40,465 bases of DNA from Candidatus Omnitrophota bacterium (GTDB lineage Bacteria; Hinthialibacterota; Hinthialibacteria; OLB16), in the NCBI GenBank assembly GCA_020632575.1, contig JACKFH010000035.1, forward strand, positions 1 through 40,465, given 5' to 3'. Position 1 is the stretch's first letter; each line of letters opens with the position of its first letter. The notes under the pieces were generated by a model. The model was given only the letters and a program-made list of their open reading frames with translations. It searched no databases and was not told the DNA's origin. The position numbers and the translations under genes are program-made. Of this stretch, positions 23,795-32,200 are shown in pieces.

Positions 23795-25432
23795 ATGAGC
23801 GACAATCAGTTCGATCCAATCCGGATCCTGACAGTCGATGACGATCCCAATGTCTGTTGGACCATCCAAGAGACTTTTGGTCCGCCTCGATACGACATCG
23901 AGGTGGCCAACGATTGCGAGACCGCCTTGGACCTGGCCCAGCAGCACCAGCCGCACATCATTCTGCTCGATATCAAGATTCCGGGCGGGGGGGGATTGGA
24001 GATTTTGCCCCGTCTCAAGTCGATGAACCCCGAAGTGGCGATTATCGTTCTCTCCGGCTTCTCGAACCCCAAGAATGTGGTCGAGGCCCTCCAGCTTGGA
24101 GCCGAGGATTTCATCGCCAAACCATTCGATCCGGCGATTGTCGAAATCGCCATGAAGAATATTCGGGAAAAACGGAATCTCCGGGATCAGGTTAGCCGGC
24201 TCAAGAACGAACTCGAACGAGATCATGCCTTCGGCATGCTGGTCGGCGAGTCCCAGCCAATGGTCGAAGTCAGAGATTTCATCGAACAGGTCGCCAGCAC
24301 CGATCTCAATGTTCTGATCCGAGGCGAGAGCGGGACCGGAAAGGATGTGACCGCGCGGCTGGTCCACCATTTCTCGCGCAACCATGAGGGCCCCTTTGTC
24401 AAAGTCAACTGCGCGGCGCTGCCGGAAAATCTGATCGAGTCGGAGTTGTTCGGGTACGAAAAGGGAGCGTTCACCGGCGCGGTCCGGCCCAAGCCCGGGC
24501 GTTTCCAGCTCGCGCATGGGGGAACCATCTTCCTCGATGAGATCACCGAGATTCCGTTCCCCCTTCAATCGAAGCTTCTTCAAGTTTTGGAGCAACGAGA
24601 ATTCGTCCGGGTCGGCGGAACCCGAACCATCAAGGTCGACTGCCGTTGCATCGCCGCCACCAACGCCAACATGGATCAGGCTCTCGAGATGAGAAGTTTC
24701 CGAGAGGATCTCTATTTCCGGATGAACGAGTTTTCGGTTCATCTCCCCGCGCTTCGCGAACGTCGCGAGGATATCCCCCTGCTCATCGATTATTTTCTAA
24801 GCCTTTACTCCGAACGATACCAGCGACCTCGGAAAGATCTTTCCCATGAAACGGTTCAGTTGATGATGAATTATCCCTGGCCCGGCAATGTCCGCGAGCT
24901 GGAAAGTCTGCTGAAACGGATGCTTGTCCTCGATTCGGAGGAAATAGTCTACCAGACAATCGGATCCGCGACACGGCAAGCGCCCGATTCTCCACCCCCG
25001 ATGCGTGAACCGATTCAATCCAACCCCAGCGCACTCGGGCAAAGTCGGGAGGTTCCATACGGTCTGCCAGGATATCAGAGATCGGTCCCGAACCGGCACG
25101 GACAATCTTCCATGGAGGGGACTCCTCCGCAAATGCAGAAGCCCGAGGGCTCCCAGGTTGGCTCCATCCATCCCCAATCTCAGGCCCAAAGACCTCCTGA
25201 ATTCACAGAAGCCTATGGAGCGACCGAAACGGAGGAAACCGAACCGGTTTCCAACGAAAACTTGGACCTCAAGGCGATTGTCGACAAAGCCATCGAAAAA
25301 GCCGAGCGAGAGGCGATCACCTCCGCCCTGAACCGGACCAAGTGGAACCGCCGGAAATCCGCCCAGCAGCTCGGCATCAGCTACAGTTCTCTCCTGCGTC
25401 GAATCGCCAAGTACAATTTGGAGTCGGAGTAG
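23795..25432 (+). CDS. NtrC-family sigma54-dependent response regulator
   Basis: The 545-residue protein has a receiver (residues 8-125) with TVDDDPNV, phospho-Asp near 59 in LLDIKIPG, and Lys in FIAKPFD. The AAA+ domain (about 150-385) has Walker A GESGTGKD, the sigma54-contact loop KGAFTGAV, Walker B TIFLDEITEI and WPGNVRELESLLKR. A roughly 100-residue Pro/Gln-rich linker leads to a Fis-type helix-turn-helix (about 495-545: AITSALNRTKWNRRKSAQQL). The long linker is unusual for the family. AAGGAG precedes the ATG. It should activate -24/-12 promoters by binding upstream sites; a candidate target lies directly downstream. Confidence 0.95.
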   Translation: MSDNQFDPIRILTVDDDPNVCWTIQETFGPPRYDIEVANDCETALDLAQQHQPHIILLDIKIPGGGGLEILPRLKSMNPEVAIIVLSGFSNPKNVVEALQLGAEDFIAKPFDPAIVEIAMKNIREKRNLRDQVSRLKNELERDHAFGMLVGESQPMVEVRDFIEQVASTDLNVLIRGESGTGKDVTARLVHHFSRNHEGPFVKVNCAALPENLIESELFGYEKGAFTGAVRPKPGRFQLAHGGTIFLDEITEIPFPLQSKLLQVLEQREFVRVGGTRTIKVDCRCIAATNANMDQALEMRSFREDLYFRMNEFSVHLPALRERREDIPLLIDYFLSLYSERYQRPRKDLSHETVQLMMNYPWPGNVRELESLLKRMLVLDSEEIVYQTIGSATRQAPDSPPPMREPIQSNPSALGQSREVPYGLPGYQRSVPNRHGQSSMEGTPPQMQKPEGSQVGSIHPQSQAQRPPEFTEAYGATETEETEPVSNENLDLKAIVDKAIEKAEREAITSALNRTKWNRRKSAQQLGISYSSLLRRIAKYNLESE

Positions 25433-25515
25433 GCGATTCAGGCGGAAACTCGCGAAGGTTCTTCGGCCCGGTCCCCTTTGGCTTTATTTCTACAAGGTCG
25501 GATTTGCCGGAAAAA

Positions 25516-25569
25516 GTTTGTCAAACATGAATGACAGTTATTCAGATTATTTCGATCCTGTGTCAAACA
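25516..25569 (+). promoter_or_regulatory. two candidate activator-binding sites 42 bases apart
   Basis: TGTCAAACA occurs at 25519-25527 and again at 25561-25569, a 42-base period close to four helical turns. The first copy lies within the palindrome GTTTGTCAAAC (25516-25526); the second keeps only one half well. They lie roughly 150-200 bases upstream of the predicted start from the -24/-12 element, a normal distance for enhancer sites of NtrC-type proteins. The assignment is inference from position. Confidence 0.4.
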
Positions 25570-25690
25570 AGATCGTCGAAAACCAAAGGGAATGTTAGGG
25601 AAATGCCCCCTTTTGATGAATAAACTGTTGGTTATTCGCGAGTTATCCCTTAGAATCAAATTGAGACAAAGATGGCCCCAATCCTGCTTG

Positions 25691-25707
25691 CTGGCATGAG
25701 TGAGGCT
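25691..25707 (+). promoter_or_regulatory. candidate sigma54 (-24/-12) promoter
   Basis: CTGGCATGAGTGAGGCT has GG at 25693-25694 and GC at 25705-25706 with the obligatory ten bases between. It matches 10 of 13 defined positions of the YTGGCACGrNNNTTGCW consensus, with the weaker half at -12. Transcription would start near 25718, 31 bases before the degenerate-GGDEF gene. The rest of the gap 25433-25748 shows no gene. Confidence 0.45.
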
Positions 25708-25748
25708 TGCAGCTCTTTTGAATTATTTGCGATGGTATTTGGCGTGTT

Positions 25749-26339
25749 ATGAAAAATCAGACAACTGAGGATCTTGAACTAGAAGTGAAATCCCTTCGGC
25801 GCAGGCTGATTGAGGCTCAGCGAGAGATCGAGATTTTGAGGTCAAAAAACGGTATTCCTGAGGAACTATTCGAGAAAGGCTTGGTGGACGAGTATTTCTT
25901 TTTTCGAAGACTCCGGGAAGCGATTCGATCCTCTCAACGGTATGCCCGCTTCTTTTGCGTGGTGCGTGTGGATGTCAACCAGGAGAGTCGAGATCCAAAC
26001 GACGCCGACGCCTCCCGAAATCTGAGTGTGGACACCGCCTTTCACATCAAGCGCGCTCTGCGTCAAACGGACGTGGTGGCTCTAATGGATTCGGGACAGA
26101 TTCTTGTCCTTTTCGAGGAGCTGGAAACGAGCCAAGCGGTTCAGGCCCTCCGTCGTATCCAAGAGGACATGATGGACCTGCCCAGTCCGAACTACTCTGT
26201 CGTGTGCTTCCCCAGCGATGGGAATCAGGAAGAACATCTGTTGGATGTCTTGAATCAGCGGATTGTCAAAGTGAACCAGTCGCACCTGACTGGCAGCGTC
26301 TTGGGCTTGGGCGAAGAGGTTCTGTCCCTCTTGAACTGA
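25749..26339 (+). CDS. coiled-coil protein with degenerate GGDEF-like domain
   Basis: A 196-residue soluble protein. Residues 1-35 form a predicted coiled coil (LELEVKSLRRRLIEAQREIE). Residues about 45-190 follow the GGDEF pattern: FFRRLREAIRSSQRYARFFC for the first helix and strand, VRVDV where diguanylate cyclases have the metal-binding IDIDxFK region, a helix, then DVVALMDSGQILVLFEEL in the place of RxGGDEFxxLL. The GGDEF signature is replaced by DSGQI and the metal-binding Asp pair is incomplete, so cyclase activity is unlikely. It could be a signalling or scaffold protein, or a nucleotide sensor. No clear ribosome-binding site is seen. It follows the NtrC-type regulator and has its own candidate sigma54 promoter. 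Confidence 0.6.
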   Translation: MKNQTTEDLELEVKSLRRRLIEAQREIEILRSKNGIPEELFEKGLVDEYFFFRRLREAIRSSQRYARFFCVVRVDVNQESRDPNDADASRNLSVDTAFHIKRALRQTDVVALMDSGQILVLFEELETSQAVQALRRIQEDMMDLPSPNYSVVCFPSDGNQEEHLLDVLNQRIVKVNQSHLTGSVLGLGEEVLSLLN

Positions 26340-26362
26340 TTGGGTCTCAACCCGCAAATCCC

Positions 26363-27343
26363 TCAGAAGTCTCCCCTTGGGACTTCCGTCTTCCCCGATA
26401 TAATTTCCGCTTGCACAGAATCTAGATCCTTCAACACCTCATCCGGAATCCGGTCTTTCAGTTTGGGGTTGATTTCGAGGGAGATGATCCCGGAGCCCAG
26501 ATCGAAGCGGGTCACTCCCGCCTCGTACTCTCCGGCCTGGACCTTCTTCGCGACCGAGAGGAGGGCCGAGGGAATGTCGATCACCGCGCTCGCGAGGATG
26601 ACCTCGGGCGCCTCTCCATTCTGATTCTTGTTGGACCCAAAGGCGTAGACCCCCTTGTCCTTGCTCTCCTCGACCGCCTGGAAAACTCCCAATCCGGCCG
26701 CGTCGGCGTTGTGGAAGATGAAATCGGCGCCCCGGTTGATCTGCGCGAGGGTCGCCTCCCGGGCCAGGGCGTTGTCCTCCCAACTTCCGATATAAGTCCG
26801 GAGCACCGTGCAATCGGGTTTCACCGATTTAGCCCCCGCCTCGAAGGCGATGAAGGTGCTTTCGACCGAGGGGATCTCCATCCCACCGATCATGCCGATC
26901 GTTCCGGTTTTCGACATCTCCGCCGCCAGCCGTCCGAGCAGATAAGTCGCCTGCTCCAGTTCGAAGACAATCGCACCCACATTCTTGGTCACGGTATTCC
27001 CCGAAGTGGTCACATAATAAGTGTCGGGGAAATCGCGACCGACCCGCCTGGCCGCGTCCTGGAACTCGAACCCATGCCCGAAGACCAGATCGAACCCATC
27101 TTCCCCATAACTCCGAAAGTGTTCCTCATGCTCCGCGGGCGACCGCACCTGCACATGACTCACCTTCGCCCCCAACTCCTTCTTGATTTTCATGAGTCCC
27201 TCATAAGCCCCCGCGTTCCAACCGTTGTCGCTGATCGGCCCGGGCGTGAGGAGGCCGACTTGGAACTCCTTGGCGGCGATGGGTGAGGTGCAGAGCAGGG
27301 AGGTGAATAGAGCGAGAACAAGTGGGCGCATATTATTCGTCAT
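26363..27343 (-). CDS. BMP-family ABC-type substrate-binding protein
   Basis: A periplasmic binding protein of the BMP/PnrA-like group, whose members bind nucleosides or related solutes. The chosen ATG 27343 gives a signal peptide (RPLVLALFTSLLCTSPIAA, cleavage probably before KEF) without a proper lipobox. The mature part starts FQVGLLTPGPISDNGWNAGA, followed by FGHGFEFQDAARRVGRDFP, GTIGMIGGMEIPSVESTFIA and FIFHNADAAGLGVFQAVEES, all typical of BMP proteins. An earlier in-frame ATG at 27406 would add 21 residues before the signal peptide. No permease or ATPase genes lie next to it, so its transport partners, if any, are elsewhere. Confidence 0.88.
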   Translation of the reverse strand: MTNNMRPLVLALFTSLLCTSPIAAKEFQVGLLTPGPISDNGWNAGAYEGLMKIKKELGAKVSHVQVRSPAEHEEHFRSYGEDGFDLVFGHGFEFQDAARRVGRDFPDTYYVTTSGNTVTKNVGAIVFELEQATYLLGRLAAEMSKTGTIGMIGGMEIPSVESTFIAFEAGAKSVKPDCTVLRTYIGSWEDNALAREATLAQINRGADFIFHNADAAGLGVFQAVEESKDKGVYAFGSNKNQNGEAPEVILASAVIDIPSALLSVAKKVQAGEYEAGVTRFDLGSGIISLEINPKLKDRIPDEVLKDLDSVQAEIISGKTEVPRGDF

Positions 27344-27380
27344 TGCCTTTCCAAGTTGATTCCGACGGCGCTGGAACGTT

Positions 27381-27423
27381 GCTCCCGCATCGTTCCTTTT
27401 CCGCATCGGACTCCCGTCCGATG
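27381..27423. repeat. interspersed palindromic repeat, copy 1
   Basis: GCTCCCGCATCGTT then, after a short variable stretch, the 20-base palindrome at 27404-27423 (arms CATCGGAC and GTCCGATG around TCCC). A near-identical unit lies at 30548-30588. The copy lies between the BMP gene and the 969-residue repeat protein; the rest of the 27344-27510 gap shows no gene. Confidence 0.75.
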
Positions 27424-27510
27424 TCGAAGTGCGTCAATTGAGAAGTTTAATGATCGTCTTGTTGGATAATCAAGGCGGGATGCGTGACTGAGACTCATAG
27501 GGATTGAGGT

Positions 27511-30420
27511 TCAAATCCCCGAATCCTCGAAGGTTTCCATATCCGCAGCGTAAAGATTCGGATAAAAATACGGTCCCAGCCCCAGACGAGGGAGTAGACT
27601 ATCCGCGGCGCTCCTCGTATTTCCGAAAGTGAATACGCCTCCGAAGGCATCGAGGATATAGATCCCATTTCCTCTCGTGCAAAACTCCAAGTCGCGGAAA
27701 ATCGAATTGGCGTCGGCGCCGTAAGACGTCAAGTCGCCTTCGTCCTCCTCGGTCGAGGGATTGTCGAATCCGACCTGGATGTAGGGGAGCCCGAGCGTAT
27801 CGACTTGAGCGGGCGGTTCGTTTCGAATGAATGCCACCGGATTGTTCTCACCGAACTCGACCGGAATCGGATGAACGCCGCCCCAACCATCGAGAAGGAT
27901 GGCGGCCGATTCGTCGGCGGTCGGCTCCAGGTCCCTCACAATATCCAGGCCTTGGAAGAATGGGTACACGGTGACGTTGGCTCCGCTGTCGGCGTTGAGC
28001 AGGCTCCCAGGAGATTCATTGTCCCGAAAGTTTCCGATGGAATCGAAGAGGTAGTGTCCTCCTTGTGAGTCGATGACGATATAGCCATCGGGTGCCAGGG
28101 GATCCTCGGTCTGGACGACCACCAGACTCACCGCCCGGATCGAGGCGTTGTCGTCCTGGGGCAAGGAAGGGGCGCGCGGCACCTCCCCACCAAACGGAAT
28201 CCCCAAGACCCCAGTCAAGTCCTCGGCGTCATTCCCCAACAGGGGATCTTCGCCGGGAGGCAATGTCGAACCGGCTCGATAGATCCCCCCTTTCTCGGTC
28301 AGCACCCAAAAACCCATTCCATCGCGGGACATCACGAGGTCGACCGCCGGTCCATGCGGCGGTTGGGTTCCATCCGGCCAATAGAACATTTGAGGGGGTG
28401 TCTGTTTTGGGTACTGGACAAACTGCACCGCCCCGAATGCGTCCAGAACCGCGAGATCGAGAAACACAAAGAGGTCTCGTATCTCCAAATCTCTGGCCAC
28501 ATTCCGCCCGTAGTAGAGCGACCCCATGACCGATGGAGGATCGCCCACCGCATGCCTCCCCCCAAACGAATCCAAGAGATAGAACCCCAAATCCGTGCAA
28601 GCGGGAGCCGGAGTGAAAGTTGGAAGGGGGGTGGGAGTGGGAAGAGTCGATGGATCGATGCACTCAATCTTCGCCCCCTCCGTTGTGATTGGAGAACCGC
28701 CCTGTCCAATGGTACGGGCCATACCATTGAATGTGAGACCGAGCTGTGGGTTCTCAAAGGTCGTGATAAAATCGAGATCGATGACCTCCCCCGGTTCGCA
28801 GAGGGGATGCAAATCGAACTCGAACAGGATCAACCTCCTGTCCGTGCCGATGGCCACAGGGTGGTCGACGAGAAGAAAGCTTTTTCCAATTGAGGCGGAC
28901 CTGCAAAACTCGGATCCAAATCTGCTTGTGATCTCACCATCAAAGAATTCAGACCCCTCGCAATCGATCGCCTCCCCATGACCTTCCCGGTTCGCACTGA
29001 CGGCGATTGCAAAATTTCCCACAATGTCCTCCCCTGCCCCGAGGACGACCACCGCACCCTTGATTTGTGTGTCGGAGCCAGGATCAAAAATCGTGTAAGA
29101 CTGCGCGCCCAATTCCTCGCGGTTAAGGTCAATCATGAGTCTTTGAGGAACCAGCGGCGTGTTCGTCGGTGTTGGCGTGTTGGTTGGCGTTTGTGTGTTT
29201 GTCAAAGTGGGGGATTCCGTTGGCGTGAAGGTGAGTGAGGGAATTGGGGTTGGGGTCCGTGGCGCGTCGAATTCGTCGCAGTGAACAGTAGCACCTTCCA
29301 CCTCGATTGGAAAAAGGTCCCCCAGAATACTTCGGAATCTATCGTTATAATAGATTCCCAACAATTGGTCTTCACTACCCGAGGTGAAATCCAATTCGAT
29401 GATCTCACCCGGTTCGCAGATGGGATATAGGTCAAATTCAAAGCAGGTCAATTCCCCGTCACGGCCGATCCCTACTGAGCGCGGCTCGAACCGAGAGGCA
29501 TGTCCCAACAGGTTCGATCCGCAAGATCCGGATTCCAAACTGCTCGCTACTTCTCCACTAAAAAACTCCGTCTTTTCACAATCGATCGCCGCTTCCCCAT
29601 CTTCTTTGCTCGCCGCTATCTCGATCGCGTAATAGTTCACCCCGTCGCTTTTCGAGCCAAGAACCCGCACCCCTCCTCGGATGGGATCCTCGTATCGGGT
29701 GTTGTAGTCCAAGGTAGACTGGATTCCCTCTTGGTTTCGGTCGAGGTCGATAACCACTTTTTCAAGGATGAAGGGAGTGTTGGTCGGCGTTGGGAGGGGA
29801 GTTCGAGTAGTATCGAGGTCCCTGCAATAAATGGTCGCCCCCTCGGTTGCAATCTCCAGAGTACTTGGAAAAGAGGGGCCAAACTCGCGTACTGCGCCAT
29901 TGATTCTGAGTCCGCGCTGAGGGTTGTCCTCGGTCTTTGTGAATTCGAGATTAATGAACTCCCCCGGTTCACAGGTCGGGAAGAGATCAAACTCGAAGCA
30001 ATGCAGAAATTCATCCGTTCCGACAGCTATTGGTGGGGACACGAACAGTTGACTCTTCATGAATGTGGAATCCGCACAGAAATTAATTCCGAGATTGCTG
30101 AGAATTTCCCCATCGAGCAGCGTCGTTCTTTTACAATCAATCGCTTCTCCTCCATGCGAGTTAGTCGCTTCAATCTCGATCGAGAAATCGGAGACCTCAT
30201 CCTCCTCCGAGCCGACAAGCACGATGGCTCCTCGAATCGGCTTGTTTGCATTTGGGTCGTAGTCCAGTGTCGATTGAATTCCGTCGGCGTCTCGATCCAA
30301 ATCGATGACAACCTTCGGCTCGATTTTCGGAACCGGTGTCGGCGTCTGCGATTCAACGGGATGCATAGGGAGGAGGCAGAGGGGGAGAAGTGTCGCTAAC
30401 CTGAATGGATACGTCCGCAT
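27511..30420 (-). CDS. secreted modular repeat protein of unknown function
   Basis: A 969-residue exported protein with signal peptide RLATLLPLCLLPMHPVES. Three homologous modules of about 170 residues (roughly 34-205, 225-395 and 425-600) each open with a VVIDLDR-type strand, contain AIDC, and end with FEFDLxPxCEPGE followed by an EGA-x-C motif. Modules 1 and 2 have five cysteines; module 3 lacks one. PTPTNTP-type linkers separate them. The C-terminal third (about 610-965) has five or six spaced repeats of the form LDxFGGxxxxG (LDSFGGRHAVG, LDGWGGVHPIP, LDAFGGVFTFG), suggesting a beta-propeller. AGGGGAG lies nine bases before the ATG. The modules resemble cohesin- or Ig-like beta sandwiches in layout, but I cannot assign a ligand. 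Confidence 0.8.
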   Translation of the reverse strand: MRTYPFRLATLLPLCLLPMHPVESQTPTPVPKIEPKVVIDLDRDADGIQSTLDYDPNANKPIRGAIVLVGSEEDEVSDFSIEIEATNSHGGEAIDCKRTTLLDGEILSNLGINFCADSTFMKSQLFVSPPIAVGTDEFLHCFEFDLFPTCEPGEFINLEFTKTEDNPQRGLRINGAVREFGPSFPSTLEIATEGATIYCRDLDTTRTPLPTPTNTPFILEKVVIDLDRNQEGIQSTLDYNTRYEDPIRGGVRVLGSKSDGVNYYAIEIAASKEDGEAAIDCEKTEFFSGEVASSLESGSCGSNLLGHASRFEPRSVGIGRDGELTCFEFDLYPICEPGEIIELDFTSGSEDQLLGIYYNDRFRSILGDLFPIEVEGATVHCDEFDAPRTPTPIPSLTFTPTESPTLTNTQTPTNTPTPTNTPLVPQRLMIDLNREELGAQSYTIFDPGSDTQIKGAVVVLGAGEDIVGNFAIAVSANREGHGEAIDCEGSEFFDGEITSRFGSEFCRSASIGKSFLLVDHPVAIGTDRRLILFEFDLHPLCEPGEVIDLDFITTFENPQLGLTFNGMARTIGQGGSPITTEGAKIECIDPSTLPTPTPLPTFTPAPACTDLGFYLLDSFGGRHAVGDPPSVMGSLYYGRNVARDLEIRDLFVFLDLAVLDAFGAVQFVQYPKQTPPQMFYWPDGTQPPHGPAVDLVMSRDGMGFWVLTEKGGIYRAGSTLPPGEDPLLGNDAEDLTGVLGIPFGGEVPRAPSLPQDDNASIRAVSLVVVQTEDPLAPDGYIVIDSQGGHYLFDSIGNFRDNESPGSLLNADSGANVTVYPFFQGLDIVRDLEPTADESAAILLDGWGGVHPIPVEFGENNPVAFIRNEPPAQVDTLGLPYIQVGFDNPSTEEDEGDLTSYGADANSIFRDLEFCTRGNGIYILDAFGGVFTFGNTRSAADSLLPRLGLGPYFYPNLYAADMETFEDSGI

Positions 30421-30547
30421 AGAACCGAACTCCCCTGGTCTCCTGGTTTGGGGGAAGGGGACCTAACCCATAGTAACCTAATCAATTTCGCGTGTCCACA
30501 GAAACAAATGCGATGTAGAAAACTTCTCTTAATGGTGCTGGGACCCT

Positions 30548-30588
30548 GCTCCGCATCGTTTCGTTTCCCATCGGACTCCCGTCCGATG
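30548..30588. repeat. interspersed palindromic repeat, copy 2
   Basis: GCTCCGCATCGTT and then the same perfect 20-base palindrome as copy 1 (30569-30588). It lies in the same orientation, upstream of the repeat-protein gene, so the two copies bracket that gene. Confidence 0.75.
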
Positions 30589-30609
30589 TTTGCCAGTTAC
30601 GCCCAGGCA

Positions 30610-30658
30610 GCGGACAGGAATCCGCGCACGCCAGTGTCGAGGCGGAGCCACGACACTG
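30610..30658. repeat. two further palindromes next to repeat copy 2
   Basis: GCGGA (30610-30614) pairs with TCCGC (30621-30625). CAGTGTCG (30632-30639) pairs with CGACACTG (30651-30658), with an inner GGC/GCC extension. With copy 2 they make three hairpins in 90 bases between the xylanase stop and the repeat-protein start. None is followed by a T-run on either strand. Confidence 0.6.
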
Positions 30659-30678
30659 CACAACAGTCACTCGTCGTT

Positions 30679-31953
30679 CTATCGCACCCTTATCCATCCC
30701 ACTTTCCTCTCATCCCCCTCGCCCACCCGAATCTCATGCTTCCCGTAGAAACACCGGAACTTCACCACTCCCCCCGGCCCGGTTCTTGTCCGGAGATGCG
30801 TCCACCACTTAACCTTGATCAAATTTCGTAGGCGGTCGTAAGCAGGCTTCGGGGTCATGTCCTTTCGGAGCAATCCCGCTGGCGCCCCCATCCATGCGGA
30901 CTCATCGGTCAAATCCCACCAGGAGATGGAGGCGACCGAGGGGTGGCTGAACGCGATCGTGTAAAACTGCTCGACCTCGTCGGCTTGACGGGCCTCGCCT
31001 TCCGGGGTCGTGGTCCAATCGAAGCCAGGGATATTCTTCTCAAGATCCCAGCCGCGATCGCCGGAGACAAAGGTGGTCTCGGTGAAATGGATCGGTTTGG
31101 GGAAGTGCGCGTATTGCTCGCAGATGAGCCAAATTTTTCTTGGCTCCCAGGCTCCGGTGTGTTGATGGGCCTGGATGCCGATGCCGTCGTAGAGGGGTTT
31201 CGAGGAATCGTCGACCAACTGGGCGACCACCTCCTCGGCGTAGCTGGCCTCGTAGACAAAATCGTTGACCAGGAAATACCCATCCGGTTTGGCTTTCCTT
31301 GCGGTTTCGAAGGCGCGTCGGAGGTAGTTGGTCCTCCCCATCTCGTGAATCGCTCGAGTCAAAATCCGTCGTCCCTCGGGTAAGTCCTCGCGATCGAACT
31401 TGGTTGGTTCGTTGACCACATCCCAGTATGGGATGTCATCGCCGAATTCGCTTAACACCTCATCGATTCTTTTCATCTGAAGATCCATCGCCTCGGAGGG
31501 GTGGTCGGGTAACCAGTCGGGGTCCCGATAGTTCCAAGCCAAGGGGTGACCCTTCATCTCGATGCCGTATCGTTGGCACCATGCAATGCGTTCACGGTTC
31601 CTCTCGGGATTGTCGGCCCACCAGTAGAAGGGAAGGGTGGCGTAGTTGAAGAGGTCCGCCCAATGATAAGCGTAGGATTCGTTCTTCCATCGATCCCCAA
31701 ATTGTCCGAGGGGATAGAGGTTGCACCCGAAGAGGAACTCGTGTTCGACTTGTTCGATTTCCACCGGCGTTCCCTCGGGAATCGGATCGCCGTTGTTGTC
31801 GACCAGCGCGAGGGTGACCTCGGTTGTCCGATACTTTTGGATGCGATCGGTTGCTCCCCGGATCACTTCCTCAGATGAAAGCAGGTTGGCCGCGAATGAA
31901 GCCTTCAACCAAAAGAGGAGCGAAAGACCTATCGTGAGCACACGGAAAAACAT
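30679..31953 (-). CDS. secreted GH10 endo-beta-1,4-xylanase-like glycoside hydrolase
   Basis: A retaining glycoside hydrolase that should cut xylan or related beta-1,4-glycans outside the cytoplasm. The start at 31953 (AAAGGGG seven bases upstream) gives a signal peptide FRVLTIGLSLLFWLKASFA. The GH10 barrel shows FGCNLYP, KGHPLAWNYRDPDW, the acid/base Glu in YWDVVNEPT (near 182), GIGIQAHQHTGAW, and the nucleophile Glu in IHFTETTF (near 290), a normal spacing. ISWWDLTDESAWMG is the late barrel motif. About 50 residues after the barrel (WWTHLRTRTGPGG onward) form a short beta-rich extension. Longer readings from 32148 run through the REP-like element and are not credible. Confidence 0.92.
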   Translation of the reverse strand: MFFRVLTIGLSLLFWLKASFAANLLSSEEVIRGATDRIQKYRTTEVTLALVDNNGDPIPEGTPVEIEQVEHEFLFGCNLYPLGQFGDRWKNESYAYHWADLFNYATLPFYWWADNPERNRERIAWCQRYGIEMKGHPLAWNYRDPDWLPDHPSEAMDLQMKRIDEVLSEFGDDIPYWDVVNEPTKFDREDLPEGRRILTRAIHEMGRTNYLRRAFETARKAKPDGYFLVNDFVYEASYAEEVVAQLVDDSSKPLYDGIGIQAHQHTGAWEPRKIWLICEQYAHFPKPIHFTETTFVSGDRGWDLEKNIPGFDWTTTPEGEARQADEVEQFYTIAFSHPSVASISWWDLTDESAWMGAPAGLLRKDMTPKPAYDRLRNLIKVKWWTHLRTRTGPGGVVKFRCFYGKHEIRVGEGDERKVGWIRVR

Positions 31954-32057
31954 CGGACTGCCCCTTTCCATTCGTTGCTCGGAATGCCTATGATAGGTCA
32001 ACAATGTGGATCGGCAACTCACTTGCCGGGGGAGCCGGAGATTTCCTGGTTCACACG

Positions 32058-32119
32058 CCGTGGGAGGGGCATCTTGCCCCGATGGCCTGGAATTCGCGGC
32101 AAGGATGCCGCTCCCACGG
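32058..32119. repeat. REP-like inverted pair (BIME-like)
   Basis: The left arm (32058-32078) and right arm (32098-32119) are inverted copies with one mismatch and one base of length difference. Each unit has a GTGGGAG head and its own small hairpin (GGGGC/GCCCC on the left, CGGCA/TGCCG on the right). This is the architecture of REP doublets. It lies between the divergent xylanase and YhaM-like genes. Confidence 0.75.
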
Positions 32120-32200
32120 AGGAGTTGTTTGGGGGCGCCTCCCGCCAATGCGAGGTTTCCTGTATTTGAGTTGCCGGGCTACACGGGAGAAATGGAATCC

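Noticed and set aside
25433..25748. 73-codon minus-strand frame and other short frames in the gap after the NtrC-type gene
   Set aside because: No ribosome-binding site or recognisable protein; the gap is better explained by control sites.
27500..27522. GGTTCAAATCCCC resembles a tRNA T-loop
   Set aside because: It overlaps the end of the repeat-protein gene, and no anticodon or acceptor stem can be built upstream.
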